Assembly: GCF_000379665.1 (NCBI RefSeq)
Contig: NZ_KB903367.1
Coordinates: 1-64,000, forward strand
Length of the DNA: 64,000 bases
Direction: 5' to 3'
From: Butyricimonas synergistica DSM 23225
GTDB lineage: Bacteria; Bacteroidota; Bacteroidia; Bacteroidales; Marinifilaceae
Each line of letters opens with the position of its first letter. Position 1 is the first letter of the stretch. Below, piece after piece: positions 1 through 8,718 of the stretch. A program made the translations under genes and the position numbers. Under the pieces are notes generated by a model. The model searched no databases. It worked only from the letters and a program-made list of their open reading frames with translations, and was not told where the DNA came from.

Positions 1-149
1 TGAGATGATTCGATTAACGTTCCAAGCGATTGTCAAAACAATCGCTTGAAGGCATGAATGAATAATGGACTTTAAAGATATTTGTCACGGTTGGCAAGAG
101 TGCCACGCTGGAGTGACGTGAGTTGGAAACGACTTTGAATGGTATTAAA
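1..149 (+). other. 23S-5S intergenic spacer of an rRNA operon
   Basis: No protein reading frame is convincing here and the next feature is a 5S rRNA gene on the same strand, so this is most simply the spacer between 23S (outside the window) and 5S. It contains a short hairpin (caagcgattgt around 24-34 with acaatcgcttg around 38-48) that could be an RNase processing stem. I do not see the 23S 3' end itself. Confidence 0.55.
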
Positions 150-256
150 CGGTGTCTATAGCGACGGTGATCCACCTCTTCCCATCCCGAACAGAGAAGT
201 TAAGCCCGTTAGCGCCGATGGTACTGCCGAAAGGTGGGAGAGTAGGTCGATGCCAA
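150..256 (+). rRNA. rrf: 5S ribosomal RNA
   Basis: The sequence carries the classic 5S landmarks: a first-stem 5' strand ggtgtc at 151-156 pairing with gatgcc at 249-254, the loop B/C block tcccatcccgaacagagaag near 178-200, and the ggtgggagagtaggtcg block before the 3' end. Length is about 107 nt. It is the last gene of an rRNA operon entering from the left and is followed directly by an intrinsic terminator. Exact ends are estimated from helix I. Confidence 0.95.
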
Positions 257-264
257 ATTTAGAG

Positions 265-294
265 AGAGCGAGTTCAAATGACTCGCTCTTTTTT
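265..294 (+). terminator. rRNA operon terminator
   Basis: A perfect 9-bp stem (agagcgagt / actcgctct) with a 7-nt loop is followed by a T run. It lies nine bases after the 5S 3' end. Confidence 0.85.
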
Positions 295-467
295 GTTTGA
301 ATTTTAATTCTTGCTCTAAAAAAGCACCTCTTTAAAATATATCCCAATACAATCCGATCTTTTGATTTGATGATTTCTCTGTTTGTTCCGACGCTTTATT
401 TTGACACTAGCTTTTCTTCTGTTTATAGAGGAGAAGTCGGCAATGCTGATAAGGAGTGTAGATACAA

Positions 468-502
468 AAAATCCCTCGAAAGATGTCTTTCAAGGGATTT
501 TT
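468..502 (-). terminator. terminator after tRNA-Arg
   Basis: On the minus strand a stem formed by aatcccttgaaaga and tctttcgagggatt is followed by a T run, immediately 3' of the tRNA gene. The stem is A/T-flanked on both sides and could work in both directions. Confidence 0.75.
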
Positions 503-503
503 G

Positions 504-576
504 TGAACTCGGCGGGAGTCGAACCCACAACCTCTTGGGCCGTAACCAAGTGCTCTATCCATTAAGCTACGAGTCC
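504..576 (-). tRNA. tRNA-Arg (anticodon ACG)
   Basis: Read on the minus strand: acceptor stem ggactcg pairs with cgagttc (one G-U), D arm gctta..gatagagc, anticodon stem cttgg/ccaag enclosing loop ttacggc, which places ACG at positions 34-36, T arm with the gttcgactc loop. ACG reads CGU (and, once A34 is deaminated to inosine, CGC/CGA). 73 nt; the CCA end is not encoded. It converges on the rRNA operon. Confidence 0.92.
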
Positions 577-702
577 TTGTTTATTTTGCGTGGCAAAGGT
601 AGAGAATGTTCTTTGTTTATGCAAGAGTTTAGAGCTTTTTTTTCAAATACTTTTTTTTATGTTTGAAAAATAACAAAGGGAGGTGCGTATAGTTTTTATT
701 AC

Positions 703-710
703 TACTTTTG
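703..710 (+). promoter_or_regulatory. -7 promoter box TACTTTTG
   Basis: Matches the Bacteroidota primary-sigma -7 consensus TAnnTTTG and lies about 30 bp before the start codon at 741. No clear -33 TTTG partner is visible, so this rests on one box. Confidence 0.5.
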
Positions 711-740
711 TGTTAGGTTGTTCAAGTACAGATAAAGAAT

Positions 741-1259
741 ATGCTTAAATACATAACAGAAAGACTCAAGAAGCATCATATCAAAAATATGGTCGTCAAA
801 GACGAGAGGATATTGGCGTTCCAGAATTTAGAGGCAGTAAAGGAATGTACATTGTTTTGGATAGCTGAAGATGTTTCTTGGACAGAAATAGAACGAATCC
901 AGAAACTATTGGCAAAGCATATGAATGTCTACTTGCTTTCTTTTATACGGCAGTCTAAATCTGTGTTTGAACGTGTGGAGAAGGTCTTATATACCGATGA
1001 AGCTTCTATTTTCTATGGAGGAAAATTCCGAGATATGAAATTGAAGGAATTGCTAGAGAGAAAAGACGGATTATTTATCGACTTATCCGTGAAGCCAGAC
1101 GTTTTGGGGGATTATATCGTACGATACGCAAAGACTGCTTGTAAAGTTGGTATGCCTAGGGAAGGGATAGAGCATGATATTGTTTTTGCTAACGTTCAGC
1201 GTGTAGACATTTTTATTGATCGTTTATTCAAGTTATTCACAAAGATAAATACGTATTGA
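741..1259 (+). CDS. conserved hypothetical protein (DUF6913-like)
   Basis: 172-residue soluble protein, no signal peptide or membrane segment. It begins with a basic helix, followed by alternating strands and helices (for example TLFWIAED around residues 37-44 and VYLLSFI around 63-69). It closely resembles the small Bacteroidota proteins annotated DUF6913 that sit directly upstream of dapA; that assignment is from memory of the family. Its stop is one base before the dapA start codon, so the two are certainly co-transcribed. Function unknown; a link to the diaminopimelate pathway is only suggested by position. Confidence 0.75.
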   Translation: MLKYITERLKKHHIKNMVVKDERILAFQNLEAVKECTLFWIAEDVSWTEIERIQKLLAKHMNVYLLSFIRQSKSVFERVEKVLYTDEASIFYGGKFRDMKLKELLERKDGLFIDLSVKPDVLGDYIVRYAKTACKVGMPREGIEHDIVFANVQRVDIFIDRLFKLFTKINTY

Positions 1260-1260
1260 A

Positions 1261-2136
1261 ATGAAAAAGTTTTCGGGAGTAGGAGTTGCTTTGGTCACCC
1301 CGTTTGACGAAATAGGAAATATAGATGAGAGTTCTTTAAGGAACTTGGTAAATTACGTGATAGACGGTGGTGTCGATTATCTGGTGGCTTTGGGTACAAC
1401 CTCCGAGGCTGCGACGATGACGGCAGAGGAAAGAGCTTATGTCGTGGGCGTGATCGTGGAAGAGAATGCCGGACGACTGCCAATCGTTCTGGGAGTTGGG
1501 GGAAATAATACGGCTCAGGTGGTGCAGGAGCTTGCCACATTGCCTTATTTGAAGCAGGGGGATGCAATATTGAGCGTTACTCCTTATTATAACAAACCTT
1601 CCCAGCAGGGGCTTTACAATCATTTTAAGGCTATTGCCGAGCATTCTCCCCTACCTGTAATCTTGTATAATGTCCCGGGGCGTACTTCCGTGAACATGAC
1701 GGCAGCGATCACTCTGCGGCTGGCTCATGATTTTGAGAATATTATTGCTATCAAAGAAGCTTCTGGAAATTTTGAACAGGCTACATCTATTATAGCCGGG
1801 ATGCCTGAGAATTTTATTTTCTTGTCTGGCGACGATGGGATAGCTCTGCCACTGGTTTCTATTGGAGGAAGCGGGGTAATATCGGTAATTGCGAATGTAA
1901 TGCCACACGAGTTTACTTCTATGGTGCATTTGGCTTTGGAAGGAGAATTCAGGGAGGCAAAGGATATCCACTTGAAATTGGGGGAGATGTTCAAGGCACT
2001 TTTTGAAGAGGGAAATCCAGCAGGAGTAAAGGCAGCTTTACACGTGAAAGGTGTTATTGCCAGTCAAAGACTACGGGCTCCTTTGTGTGAGGTTAGCGAT
2101 ACTTTATACCAGAAGTTTAAACGATCAGGTGAGTAA
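1261..2136 (+). CDS. dapA: 4-hydroxy-tetrahydrodipicolinate synthase
   Basis: Condenses pyruvate with aspartate semialdehyde, the first committed step of diaminopimelate/lysine synthesis, in the cytoplasm. 291 residues, normal for the family. Visible landmarks: the pyruvate-binding GTTSE motif at 45-49 (Thr46-Thr47), catalytic Tyr136 in LYNVPGRT, Schiff-base Lys165 in IAIKEASG, and GGSGVISV near 204. It forms a two-gene operon with the preceding hypothetical gene and converges on gldG. lysC and lysA of the same pathway lie about 20 kb away in this window. Confidence 0.96.
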   Translation: MKKFSGVGVALVTPFDEIGNIDESSLRNLVNYVIDGGVDYLVALGTTSEAATMTAEERAYVVGVIVEENAGRLPIVLGVGGNNTAQVVQELATLPYLKQGDAILSVTPYYNKPSQQGLYNHFKAIAEHSPLPVILYNVPGRTSVNMTAAITLRLAHDFENIIAIKEASGNFEQATSIIAGMPENFIFLSGDDGIALPLVSIGGSGVISVIANVMPHEFTSMVHLALEGEFREAKDIHLKLGEMFKALFEEGNPAGVKAALHVKGVIASQRLRAPLCEVSDTLYQKFKRSGE

Positions 2137-2143
2137 TAATCAC

Positions 2144-3643
2144 CTAATCGATATATCCTGCCTGGGAACGTCTTAGCCGTTTGATCTTGTAACGTCGGTA
2201 TTGAAATAGTGCGATTCCCAAAATAATCACGATCGGTAAGAAGAAGTTGAAATACTTCAGGAATGTCCGGTAAGAATTGCTTACCGGTTCCAAAGTTTGG
2301 TTCACGATGTATTTGTTCCTGAGTTTGATTAAACCGGAATCATCTGCCAACCATTCGATAGAGTTTATGGCAAACCTGATGTTATCCAGCAGAAGTGCGT
2401 CATAATCGTTGTCTTCCATGAAACTGGCGTTTGAAACGACAATAATGGCACTTTTATCATCTTCATTATTCAACAAGGCTGCCACGGTGCTGTTGGGACG
2501 ATTGTAGTCATGTTTTGTCCATGTTTTTTGAAGATCAAAGAACACGGGTACTTCTTGAACCCCGGATATTGGGGAAGTCCTTGCTAATGAGGTAAAAGTA
2601 TAAGAAGATGTGGTTTTCACGGTGGTGATACTGCTCGCGAATAGTAGGGAGATGGCATTCAACCCGTTTGTTATCACGTGAGAGCTAAATTTTTGAATAG
2701 TAGGCATGTACGGAAATGTAAGTTCGTCATGATACCGGAAAAAAGGTCCTGGTGATTGTACCCGAATCCGTCCACAATAGTTGTCTACCACGAAATCGTA
2801 ATTGATTTTAAGCCCAAATTCTTGTAACATATCCTCAAGACCGACACGATTGATGAAACCGTTATTTTGGTTCGTGGTGATTTGTCCTATGGCATGGTGT
2901 AAGGCAATGAATAATCTTCCTCCTTGTTTCAGGTATTGTTGAAGTTGCTTTATTTCCTCCTTGCTATAAGTGTCTTTCGGTCCCACGATACAGATCACCT
3001 TGTATTCGTTCAGGTCGATGAACGGGTCAATGAGCATAGGTTCTACATGTGCATTCCGGGAAAGTTCATGCCTGATTTGTTTGATATTATCTAGTAATGT
3101 TTCATTGTGTCCCCGTAAGAAACCGATGGTCGGTTTTGTGGTGTCGCATGCTTCTTTTAGCATACGGGTGACTTCGTATTCGAATGGGGTATGCTGGCTG
3201 ATAATCGGGATAACCGATCTTTTATTATCGATTTGTATAACAGCTCCAAAGTAGATTTTTTGAATTTTTGCCATATCCTTTTCCGTGCTTTCTTGTAGGA
3301 AGGGGTGTATGCCGGATTCAAGAGCAAGAAGTTTTTTCGAATCGTTGTCCGGGACAATGGTGTTGATAGTGAATGCCTTGTTACTAAGTGTTTTGTATTC
3401 TTTCAATAAATGTTTGAATTCCCGTCCCATTTTCATTTTATCCTGGGAAAGCCCTTCAGACATGAAGAGGGTCACGGTGACATCCTTGTCGATATTCTTT
3501 ACCATGTTTTTACTCACGGGGCTCAAGGAATATTTCTTATTGCTCGTGAGGTCTATTCTGATAAAGACAAAATAGGAGATAATATTTATCGCAACGAGTG
3601 ATAAAATCAGGAAAGTGGGGTTGTATATAAATCTGTTTTTCAT
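2144..3643 (-). CDS. gldG: GldG-like ABC transporter-associated protein
   Basis: 499 residues from Met at 3643 (MKNRFIYNP); an upstream in-frame start at 3745 would run back into gldF and was not used. One membrane helix near residues 8-27 (TFLILSLVAINIISYFVF), a large extracytoplasmic GldG/ABC_transp_aux domain, and a second helix near the C-terminus (FFLPIVIILGIALF) followed by a basic tail. In gliding Bacteroidota GldG works with GldA and GldF as an ABC exporter complex. It is the last gene of gldA-gldF-gldG here, 13 bp after gldF. Only these three gld genes are seen in the window, so a non-gliding export role is likely. Confidence 0.85.
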   Translation of the reverse strand: MKNRFIYNPTFLILSLVAINIISYFVFIRIDLTSNKKYSLSPVSKNMVKNIDKDVTVTLFMSEGLSQDKMKMGREFKHLLKEYKTLSNKAFTINTIVPDNDSKKLLALESGIHPFLQESTEKDMAKIQKIYFGAVIQIDNKRSVIPIISQHTPFEYEVTRMLKEACDTTKPTIGFLRGHNETLLDNIKQIRHELSRNAHVEPMLIDPFIDLNEYKVICIVGPKDTYSKEEIKQLQQYLKQGGRLFIALHHAIGQITTNQNNGFINRVGLEDMLQEFGLKINYDFVVDNYCGRIRVQSPGPFFRYHDELTFPYMPTIQKFSSHVITNGLNAISLLFASSITTVKTTSSYTFTSLARTSPISGVQEVPVFFDLQKTWTKHDYNRPNSTVAALLNNEDDKSAIIVVSNASFMEDNDYDALLLDNIRFAINSIEWLADDSGLIKLRNKYIVNQTLEPVSNSYRTFLKYFNFFLPIVIILGIALFQYRRYKIKRLRRSQAGYID

Positions 3644-3656
3644 CACGGGGCAAATA

Positions 3657-4379
3657 TTAAGCTCGGGTTCTACTGATAAAGTACCTTGCCAAGGCAAGGA
3701 ATATGGTTGTAATACTGATAAAATATACAAAGTCTTTGGTGTCAATTACCCCGCGGGGTATGGCATCGAAGTGTTCTCCCATGGATAGATACGTGAAAAA
3801 AGCTGCCAAGAAACCGGAGTTGAATAATTCTGCAATAAATTCGAAAAGGAATTGGAACCAGATCCCGATAGCAAAGGATAGGAAGAAGGCGACGACGGTA
3901 TTCGAAGTCAATGATGATGCGAATATTCCCATGCTGATATAGCAACCGCTGACCAAAATTAATCCCAGGTAGCCACAAATTCCGGCGGCGTGATCCACGT
4001 GCCCGAGAGAAGTCAGCGTGATATAGTAGGGTAGTGTCAACACCAGGCAAAATATGATTTGCAGGAGTATCGCGAAGAATTTGCCACAAAGGAATTGCCA
4101 TGGTTTGATCGGTTTCGTGAACAAAAGTTCGAAAGTTCCGTCTTTCCGTTCATCTGATATGCTTTTCATGGTGAGAACGGGAATCATTAAAAAGAGCGTC
4201 CAGTAGAACACGTTAAACAAGTAGTTCAAGGAGGCTTGTCCGGAATAGAACACGTTTTTCCACGAGAACCAGCAAATGAATCCGGTGATACAAAAGAAAA
4301 CCGTGTAGATGATGTAGGTCGCCAATGAGTTGAAAGCGACCTTTAATTCTTTATCTATGATGACATTAACTGCGCTCAT
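3657..4379 (-). CDS. gldF: GldF-like ABC-2 type permease
   Basis: 240 residues with about six hydrophobic segments and the conserved cytoplasmic loop MKSISDERKDGTFELLFTKP that typifies ABC-2/GldF permeases. It forms the membrane channel of an exporter powered by the GldA ATPase encoded 3 bp upstream, and is followed by gldG. Size is normal for the family. The substrate is unknown; in Flavobacterium johnsoniae the GldAFG complex is linked to gliding, but in non-gliding gut Bacteroidales the role is undefined. Confidence 0.88.
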   Translation of the reverse strand: MSAVNVIIDKELKVAFNSLATYIIYTVFFCITGFICWFSWKNVFYSGQASLNYLFNVFYWTLFLMIPVLTMKSISDERKDGTFELLFTKPIKPWQFLCGKFFAILLQIIFCLVLTLPYYITLTSLGHVDHAAGICGYLGLILVSGCYISMGIFASSLTSNTVVAFFLSFAIGIWFQFLFEFIAELFNSGFLAAFFTYLSMGEHFDAIPRGVIDTKDFVYFISITTIFLALARYFISRTRA

Positions 4380-4382
4380 GAA

Positions 4383-5309
4383 TTATTCGTTTTGAGTGAC
4401 TTCGCGAAATATATCTTCCAACCTAGTCTGCACGGGAGTCAGTTCGCTGATATACCAATTGTGTTCCCGACAAAGGTCAAAAATAGTTCTTTCAATTTCT
4501 ACTTCAGGTTTACATTGGAGCTCGAAGTTTTGCTCCTGAATGAGCTCCACGTGTAAAACATTCGGAAGCGAGCATAACGCATCGTGAATGACGGGGATGC
4601 TGTCACCCTTGATTCCTAGTTTCAGGCTGTAGTCCGAGTCGGATTTCCTACGAAGTTCGGATGTTGTGCCGTTTGCCACGATTTTGCCGTTGCTCATGAT
4701 CATTACCTGATCGCAAGTGGTTTCTATCTCGGATAGAATGTGAGAACTTAGGATCACGGTTTTGTCCTGCCCGATGGTTTTGATGATTTTCCGGATGCCG
4801 AAAATCTGGTTCGGATCGAGTCCTGTCGTCGGTTCATCGAGGATAACCACTTCCGGGTCGTGGATGAGCGCTTGAGCTATTCCCACGCGTTGTCGATACC
4901 CTTTGGACAGTTCGTGTATCTTCTTGTGTTTTTCGTTATCCAATCCACACAAGCGGATCATGTCAAGAACCCGTGACGTCATTTTGTATTTCGGGATATC
5001 CTGGAGCTTCCCGATGAAAAACAAAAACTCGATGACGTTCATTTCCGAGTACAGCGGATTGTGTTCCGGGAGGTATCCAATAACTTTTTTGATCTTGCCC
5101 GCTTGTTTCCAGATGGAATAATCGCCGAAATTAATGTTCCCTCGATCGGGCAAGAGGTACCCGGATAGTATCTGCATCGTGGTTGTTTTGCCTGCCCCGT
5201 TAGGACCTAATAGCCCAAGAATTTCTCCTCTCTTTGCTTTGAAAGAGATGGAATCCACGGCAATATGTCCCTCGAAAGACTTTTTTAATTTTTCCACAAT
5301 GACGTCCAT
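4383..5309 (-). CDS. gldA: GldA-like ABC transporter ATP-binding protein
   Basis: 308 residues: Walker A GPNGAGKTT near 34-42, Q-loop EHNP, ABC signature LSKGYRQRVGIAQAL near 133-147, Walker B VVILDEPTTGLDP near 154-166, H-loop SSHILSE. The C-terminal third is the extra domain seen in GldA/NosF-type ATPases. First gene of gldA-gldF-gldG; the spacing of 3 bp to gldF indicates one transcript. About 130 bp of non-coding sequence separates it from the lacI-family gene. Confidence 0.9.
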   Translation of the reverse strand: MDVIVEKLKKSFEGHIAVDSISFKAKRGEILGLLGPNGAGKTTTMQILSGYLLPDRGNINFGDYSIWKQAGKIKKVIGYLPEHNPLYSEMNVIEFLFFIGKLQDIPKYKMTSRVLDMIRLCGLDNEKHKKIHELSKGYRQRVGIAQALIHDPEVVILDEPTTGLDPNQIFGIRKIIKTIGQDKTVILSSHILSEIETTCDQVMIMSNGKIVANGTTSELRRKSDSDYSLKLGIKGDSIPVIHDALCSLPNVLHVELIQEQNFELQCKPEVEIERTIFDLCREHNWYISELTPVQTRLEDIFREVTQNE

Positions 5310-5441
5310 GGGCTGCTGTTATTTATTTCTACAAAAATAGTCATTCAAACCTATGATTTGCCGCTTTAATAATCTTTAACCGAGTAATTAACAACGTTTT
5401 AATCAATGGTGTTAAGTTTTTACATTTGAACCCGTTATAAT

Positions 5442-6473
5442 TTAATTATGTTTGTCGGAGGATTCTCTCACGATCAATTCGCAATTGACGACCTCTTTTC
5501 TTACCCTGGCGTGCCTGCTGTTCGTGATTTGCTCGAACAGTAATTCTGCCGCGGTTTTTCCAATCTTTTCCGGGAATTGGTTGATAGAGCTTACCGTGGG
5601 ATTCATGTACCGGGAACGTTTCGTGTTCGAGAATCCAACCACGGCAATGTCTTCCGGGATATTGTATCCTTTTTCTTTTATGGCTTCGATAGCCCCGATT
5701 GCCAGGTCGTCCGTGATGCCAAATATGGCGTCCGGTCTTTCTCTCATTTCGAGTATTTGTAGTGTAGCTTCTTTACCGGCTTGCACGGTGAAGTCCGGGC
5801 AGTGACGGATATAGCTTTCTTTTGTCGGGATGTTGTTGGTTTCCAGTGCTTTCAGGTATCCTTTCATACGATTCCCGCCAATTGTGATTTGCTCCGGTCC
5901 GGTTAGAATGGCTATTTTCTTGCAGCCTACCGATATAAGGTGTTGGATTGCTTGAAATGCGGCAGTTACCCCATCCGTGACAACTCTCGATACTCCCTCG
6001 ACGGAGCTTGTTGTACGATCGAATAGAACCACGGGGATTCCGGATTCTTGGATCTGTTTCACGTGGTCGAATTCTTTTGTTTCATGGGATAATGCCATGA
6101 TGATGCCGTCTGCCCGGTTTGCCAGTAATACATCCACGCTCTTTTGTTCTTTCTGGAAATTTTCGTTCGAGGAGATAACCAAAACATTGTACCCGTAACC
6201 ATCTGCAACTTCCTCGATTGTTTTTACCACGGTGGCGTAGAACGTACTCACGATCTGGGGCACGATAACCCCGATAGAGTGGCTTTTGTGTGTTTTCAGC
6301 GCGACGGCAAGTGGGTTGGGTCTATACCCGAGTTGCTTGGCTAAATCCTGCACTTTCTTGCGGGTTTTTGCGCTGATTTCATGATTGTCTTTCAATGCGC
6401 GGGAAACTGTGGATACTGAAATCTTTAGTTTTTCGGCAATGTCTTTGATCGTTATTGGCTTTTGTGTTGTCAT
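5442..6473 (-). CDS. LacI-family transcriptional regulator
   Basis: 343 residues. N-terminal helix-turn-helix ITIKDIAEKLKISVSTVSRAL (about 6-26) with the hinge helix ending NPLAVALK, then a periplasmic-binding-protein-like sensor domain (IGVIVPQIVSTF, GVSRVVTDG, AVVGFSNT). Such proteins normally repress a nearby sugar locus, but no carbohydrate genes adjoin it. It lies 18 bp downstream of the HD phosphohydrolase gene and is probably co-transcribed. Ligand unknown. Confidence 0.9.
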   Translation of the reverse strand: MTTQKPITIKDIAEKLKISVSTVSRALKDNHEISAKTRKKVQDLAKQLGYRPNPLAVALKTHKSHSIGVIVPQIVSTFYATVVKTIEEVADGYGYNVLVISSNENFQKEQKSVDVLLANRADGIIMALSHETKEFDHVKQIQESGIPVVLFDRTTSSVEGVSRVVTDGVTAAFQAIQHLISVGCKKIAILTGPEQITIGGNRMKGYLKALETNNIPTKESYIRHCPDFTVQAGKEATLQILEMRERPDAIFGITDDLAIGAIEAIKEKGYNIPEDIAVVGFSNTKRSRYMNPTVSSINQFPEKIGKTAAELLFEQITNSRHARVRKEVVNCELIVRESSDKHN

Positions 6474-6490
6474 ATATGAATATGTTTAGG

Positions 6491-8581
6491 TCACGACTTT
6501 TTTTGTAATTTCGGGTAGGCTATCCGGGCATGGAAGACGTTTATCAACATCTCGGTGAATACCCGTTTCACGGTGGAAATATCCTTGAATGTCAAGTCCG
6601 CGTTGGCGAATCTGCCTTCCTGGAGCATACCGTCAATAAGATTGTTTACCAGGTTTGTCAGGTTTTCCTCGTCCTTTACTTCCAACGCACGGGAAGCGGC
6701 TTCCACGGCATCTGCCATCATCACCACGGCGCATTCTTTTTTCACCGGGTCGGGTCCGGGATAGGTGAATAGCGATTCGTCTATTTCCCGATCCGGGTAC
6801 TTGTTCTTGAATGAGTAGTAGAAATATTTCACCTTGCTTTTGCCGTGATGCGTGCGAATAAAGTTCTTGATTGCTTCCGGCAACTTGTATTTGTTAGCAA
6901 GTTCCAAACCTTGGGTGACGTGTCCGATGATGATTTGGGCGCTCTCGTCAAAATCCAGGGAACTGTGCGGGTTGAGTCCTCCCGTTTGGTTCTCGATGAA
7001 CATGATCGGGTTGTAGGTCTTCCCAATGTCGTGGTATAATGCCCCGGTACGTGCCAACAGCGGGCTGCCACCGATATGATATATCGCTTCTTCCGCCAGG
7101 TTGGCAACCATGAGGGAATGTTGGAAGGTGCCCGGTGCTTTTTTCGTGAGGTTACGTAGCACGGGATGGTTCGGGTTGGAAAATTCCAACAAACTGATTT
7201 CCGAGGTGTACCCGAAAAGTTTTTCCACGAGGTATAGGGCGGGATATATCAAACTTAATAATGCCGTGTTGATTAACAACAAGAGTATCGCGAAGAAGTG
7301 TTTCGGTGAGAACGTCCCTTCTTGTATGAGCGTGAATGCCCCGTAAACGAGCACGTAGGTCACGAATATCAACGCTAGCGCGATGAATAGTTGTGACCGG
7401 CGTTGCAGGTGGGAGAGGCTGAACATTGCCACGATGCCTGCCGAAATCTGCATGAAGAAGTACATGTAGTTGTTCGGGGCATAGTACGAGATCAGCATGG
7501 TGGTTCCTAATAGCAAATAGAGCGCCGGGCGTGTGCCAAACAGTATATTCACGATAATCGGGAAAAATAAGACCGGAATGGCAAGTATGTTAATGTTTTG
7601 GAAATAACTGATACTTCCAACGGCTATCGTCAACAAGAACATGCTGTACAGGAAAAAGAAGTCTTTCGTGTTATAGAACAATCTTTTCCGGGATATGTAA
7701 AGAAATATCGAGAAGCTGAGTATCGCTATCAGTGTCAGGATGGTTTGAGCCGCGGTGATTCTGATCCTGTCCACGGTTGAACCTAGACTTTGCTCGTGTT
7801 CTATCCGGAAGGATTCCAATACTTTATATACCTCGGGCGTGACCAGATCGTTTTTCGAGATAATGATATCCCCTTTGTTCACCATGCCTTGGGTGGGCGT
7901 GATGTTTTTGATACTGCTTTCGACAGCTAGGGCTGTTTTGGAGAGGTCGTATTCCAAGTTCGGGTTGATATAGTTATTCAATCCCATGCTGAGTATCTTT
8001 TCCTCTGTCGATGTCGCCAAATGCAGACTTTTCACGTATTCAACGAGGGTTTCGTACGCTTGTTTCAGCGTGTAAACATTGGCGAATTTCTCTTCCCTGG
8101 CGATACCGTCCTTGACGATCAATATGTTTTTAATTTTGTTGGTGTTCAATTTTTCCGGCATCAAAAGAATCCCTTGGGAGTATATATCCCGCAACTTGTT
8201 GACGATTTTGTTGATGTCGTTCCCGTTGTTTGTGGTTTTATATTCGCTTATTTTCTCGGCGAATTTGTTGATTTGTACTTCCGAACTTCCTTCCGTGTAA
8301 TTGAAAATGGGAGGTTGTTCTTCCCGTATTTTTTCGATTTCGGCGGTGATTTCTTCTGAACTTTTGTGTAGCGGGAAGTCAATGGGGGCGATCAACGTTT
8401 CGTATTTCCACGGCATTCCTTTTTGGTAAGAATATTTGAACCCCTCTATTTTGGGAAGTAGCAAAACGATTATACCGCAGATAATAACGATCGTACTGAT
8501 TTTGAACACGTGTTGAATAGTACGATGCTTTTTATTTTTATTACTTAGCATATCCGATGTTATAGAATTATCTTTGTTCAA
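6491..8581 (-). CDS. 7TM-HD family phosphohydrolase (PgpH-like c-di-AMP phosphodiesterase)
   Basis: 696 residues: an N-terminal membrane anchor (STIVIICGIIVLLLP), an extracytoplasmic 7TMR-HDED-type domain, a multi-helix membrane block around 270-450, and a cytoplasmic HD domain with H..HD motif ALYHDIGKTYNP and downstream HHG. The domain order is that of PgpH, which hydrolyses c-di-AMP in Listeria and relatives; the same family is universal in Bacteroidota. Substrate is inferred from family. The lacI-type gene follows by 18 bp. Confidence 0.88.
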   Translation of the reverse strand: MNKDNSITSDMLSNKNKKHRTIQHVFKISTIVIICGIIVLLLPKIEGFKYSYQKGMPWKYETLIAPIDFPLHKSSEEITAEIEKIREEQPPIFNYTEGSSEVQINKFAEKISEYKTTNNGNDINKIVNKLRDIYSQGILLMPEKLNTNKIKNILIVKDGIAREEKFANVYTLKQAYETLVEYVKSLHLATSTEEKILSMGLNNYINPNLEYDLSKTALAVESSIKNITPTQGMVNKGDIIISKNDLVTPEVYKVLESFRIEHEQSLGSTVDRIRITAAQTILTLIAILSFSIFLYISRKRLFYNTKDFFFLYSMFLLTIAVGSISYFQNINILAIPVLFFPIIVNILFGTRPALYLLLGTTMLISYYAPNNYMYFFMQISAGIVAMFSLSHLQRRSQLFIALALIFVTYVLVYGAFTLIQEGTFSPKHFFAILLLLINTALLSLIYPALYLVEKLFGYTSEISLLEFSNPNHPVLRNLTKKAPGTFQHSLMVANLAEEAIYHIGGSPLLARTGALYHDIGKTYNPIMFIENQTGGLNPHSSLDFDESAQIIIGHVTQGLELANKYKLPEAIKNFIRTHHGKSKVKYFYYSFKNKYPDREIDESLFTYPGPDPVKKECAVVMMADAVEAASRALEVKDEENLTNLVNNLIDGMLQEGRFANADLTFKDISTVKRVFTEMLINVFHARIAYPKLQKKS

Positions 8582-8590
8582 AGATATAAT

Positions 8591-8627
8591 AAAATTTTAA
8601 AGCCTCCTATCGGGAGGCTTTAAAATT
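8591..8627. terminator. terminator between fabD and the HD gene
   Basis: Stem aattttaaagcctcc / gggaggctttaaaatt with a 4-nt loop, A/T rich at both ends, so it can end transcripts from either side. It separates folE-fabD from the HD phosphohydrolase. Confidence 0.75.
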
Positions 8628-8697
8628 GTTGCAGGTTACAAGTTGAGCCTTCGGCTCTGCAAGTTACAAGTTCGTGTTTAACCTGCAACCAGTAATA
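8628..8697. repeat. GTTACAAGTT-type intergenic repeat
   Basis: Imperfectly repeated words gcaggttacaagttg, gcaagttacaagttc and aacctgcaacc around a small palindrome gagccttcggctc. A similar run lies at 24616-24645. This low-complexity style is common between Bacteroidota genes; function unknown. Confidence 0.5.
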
Positions 8698-8718
8698 TTT
8701 GCCATGGGCAAATAATGC

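Noticed and set aside
156-347. 63-residue reading frame on the minus strand
   Set aside because: It is antisense to the 5S rRNA and its terminator.
2144-3745. Longer gldG start at 3745
   Set aside because: It overlaps the 3' end of gldF by about 90 bp and adds atypical residues; Met at 3643 gives the normal membrane-anchor start.
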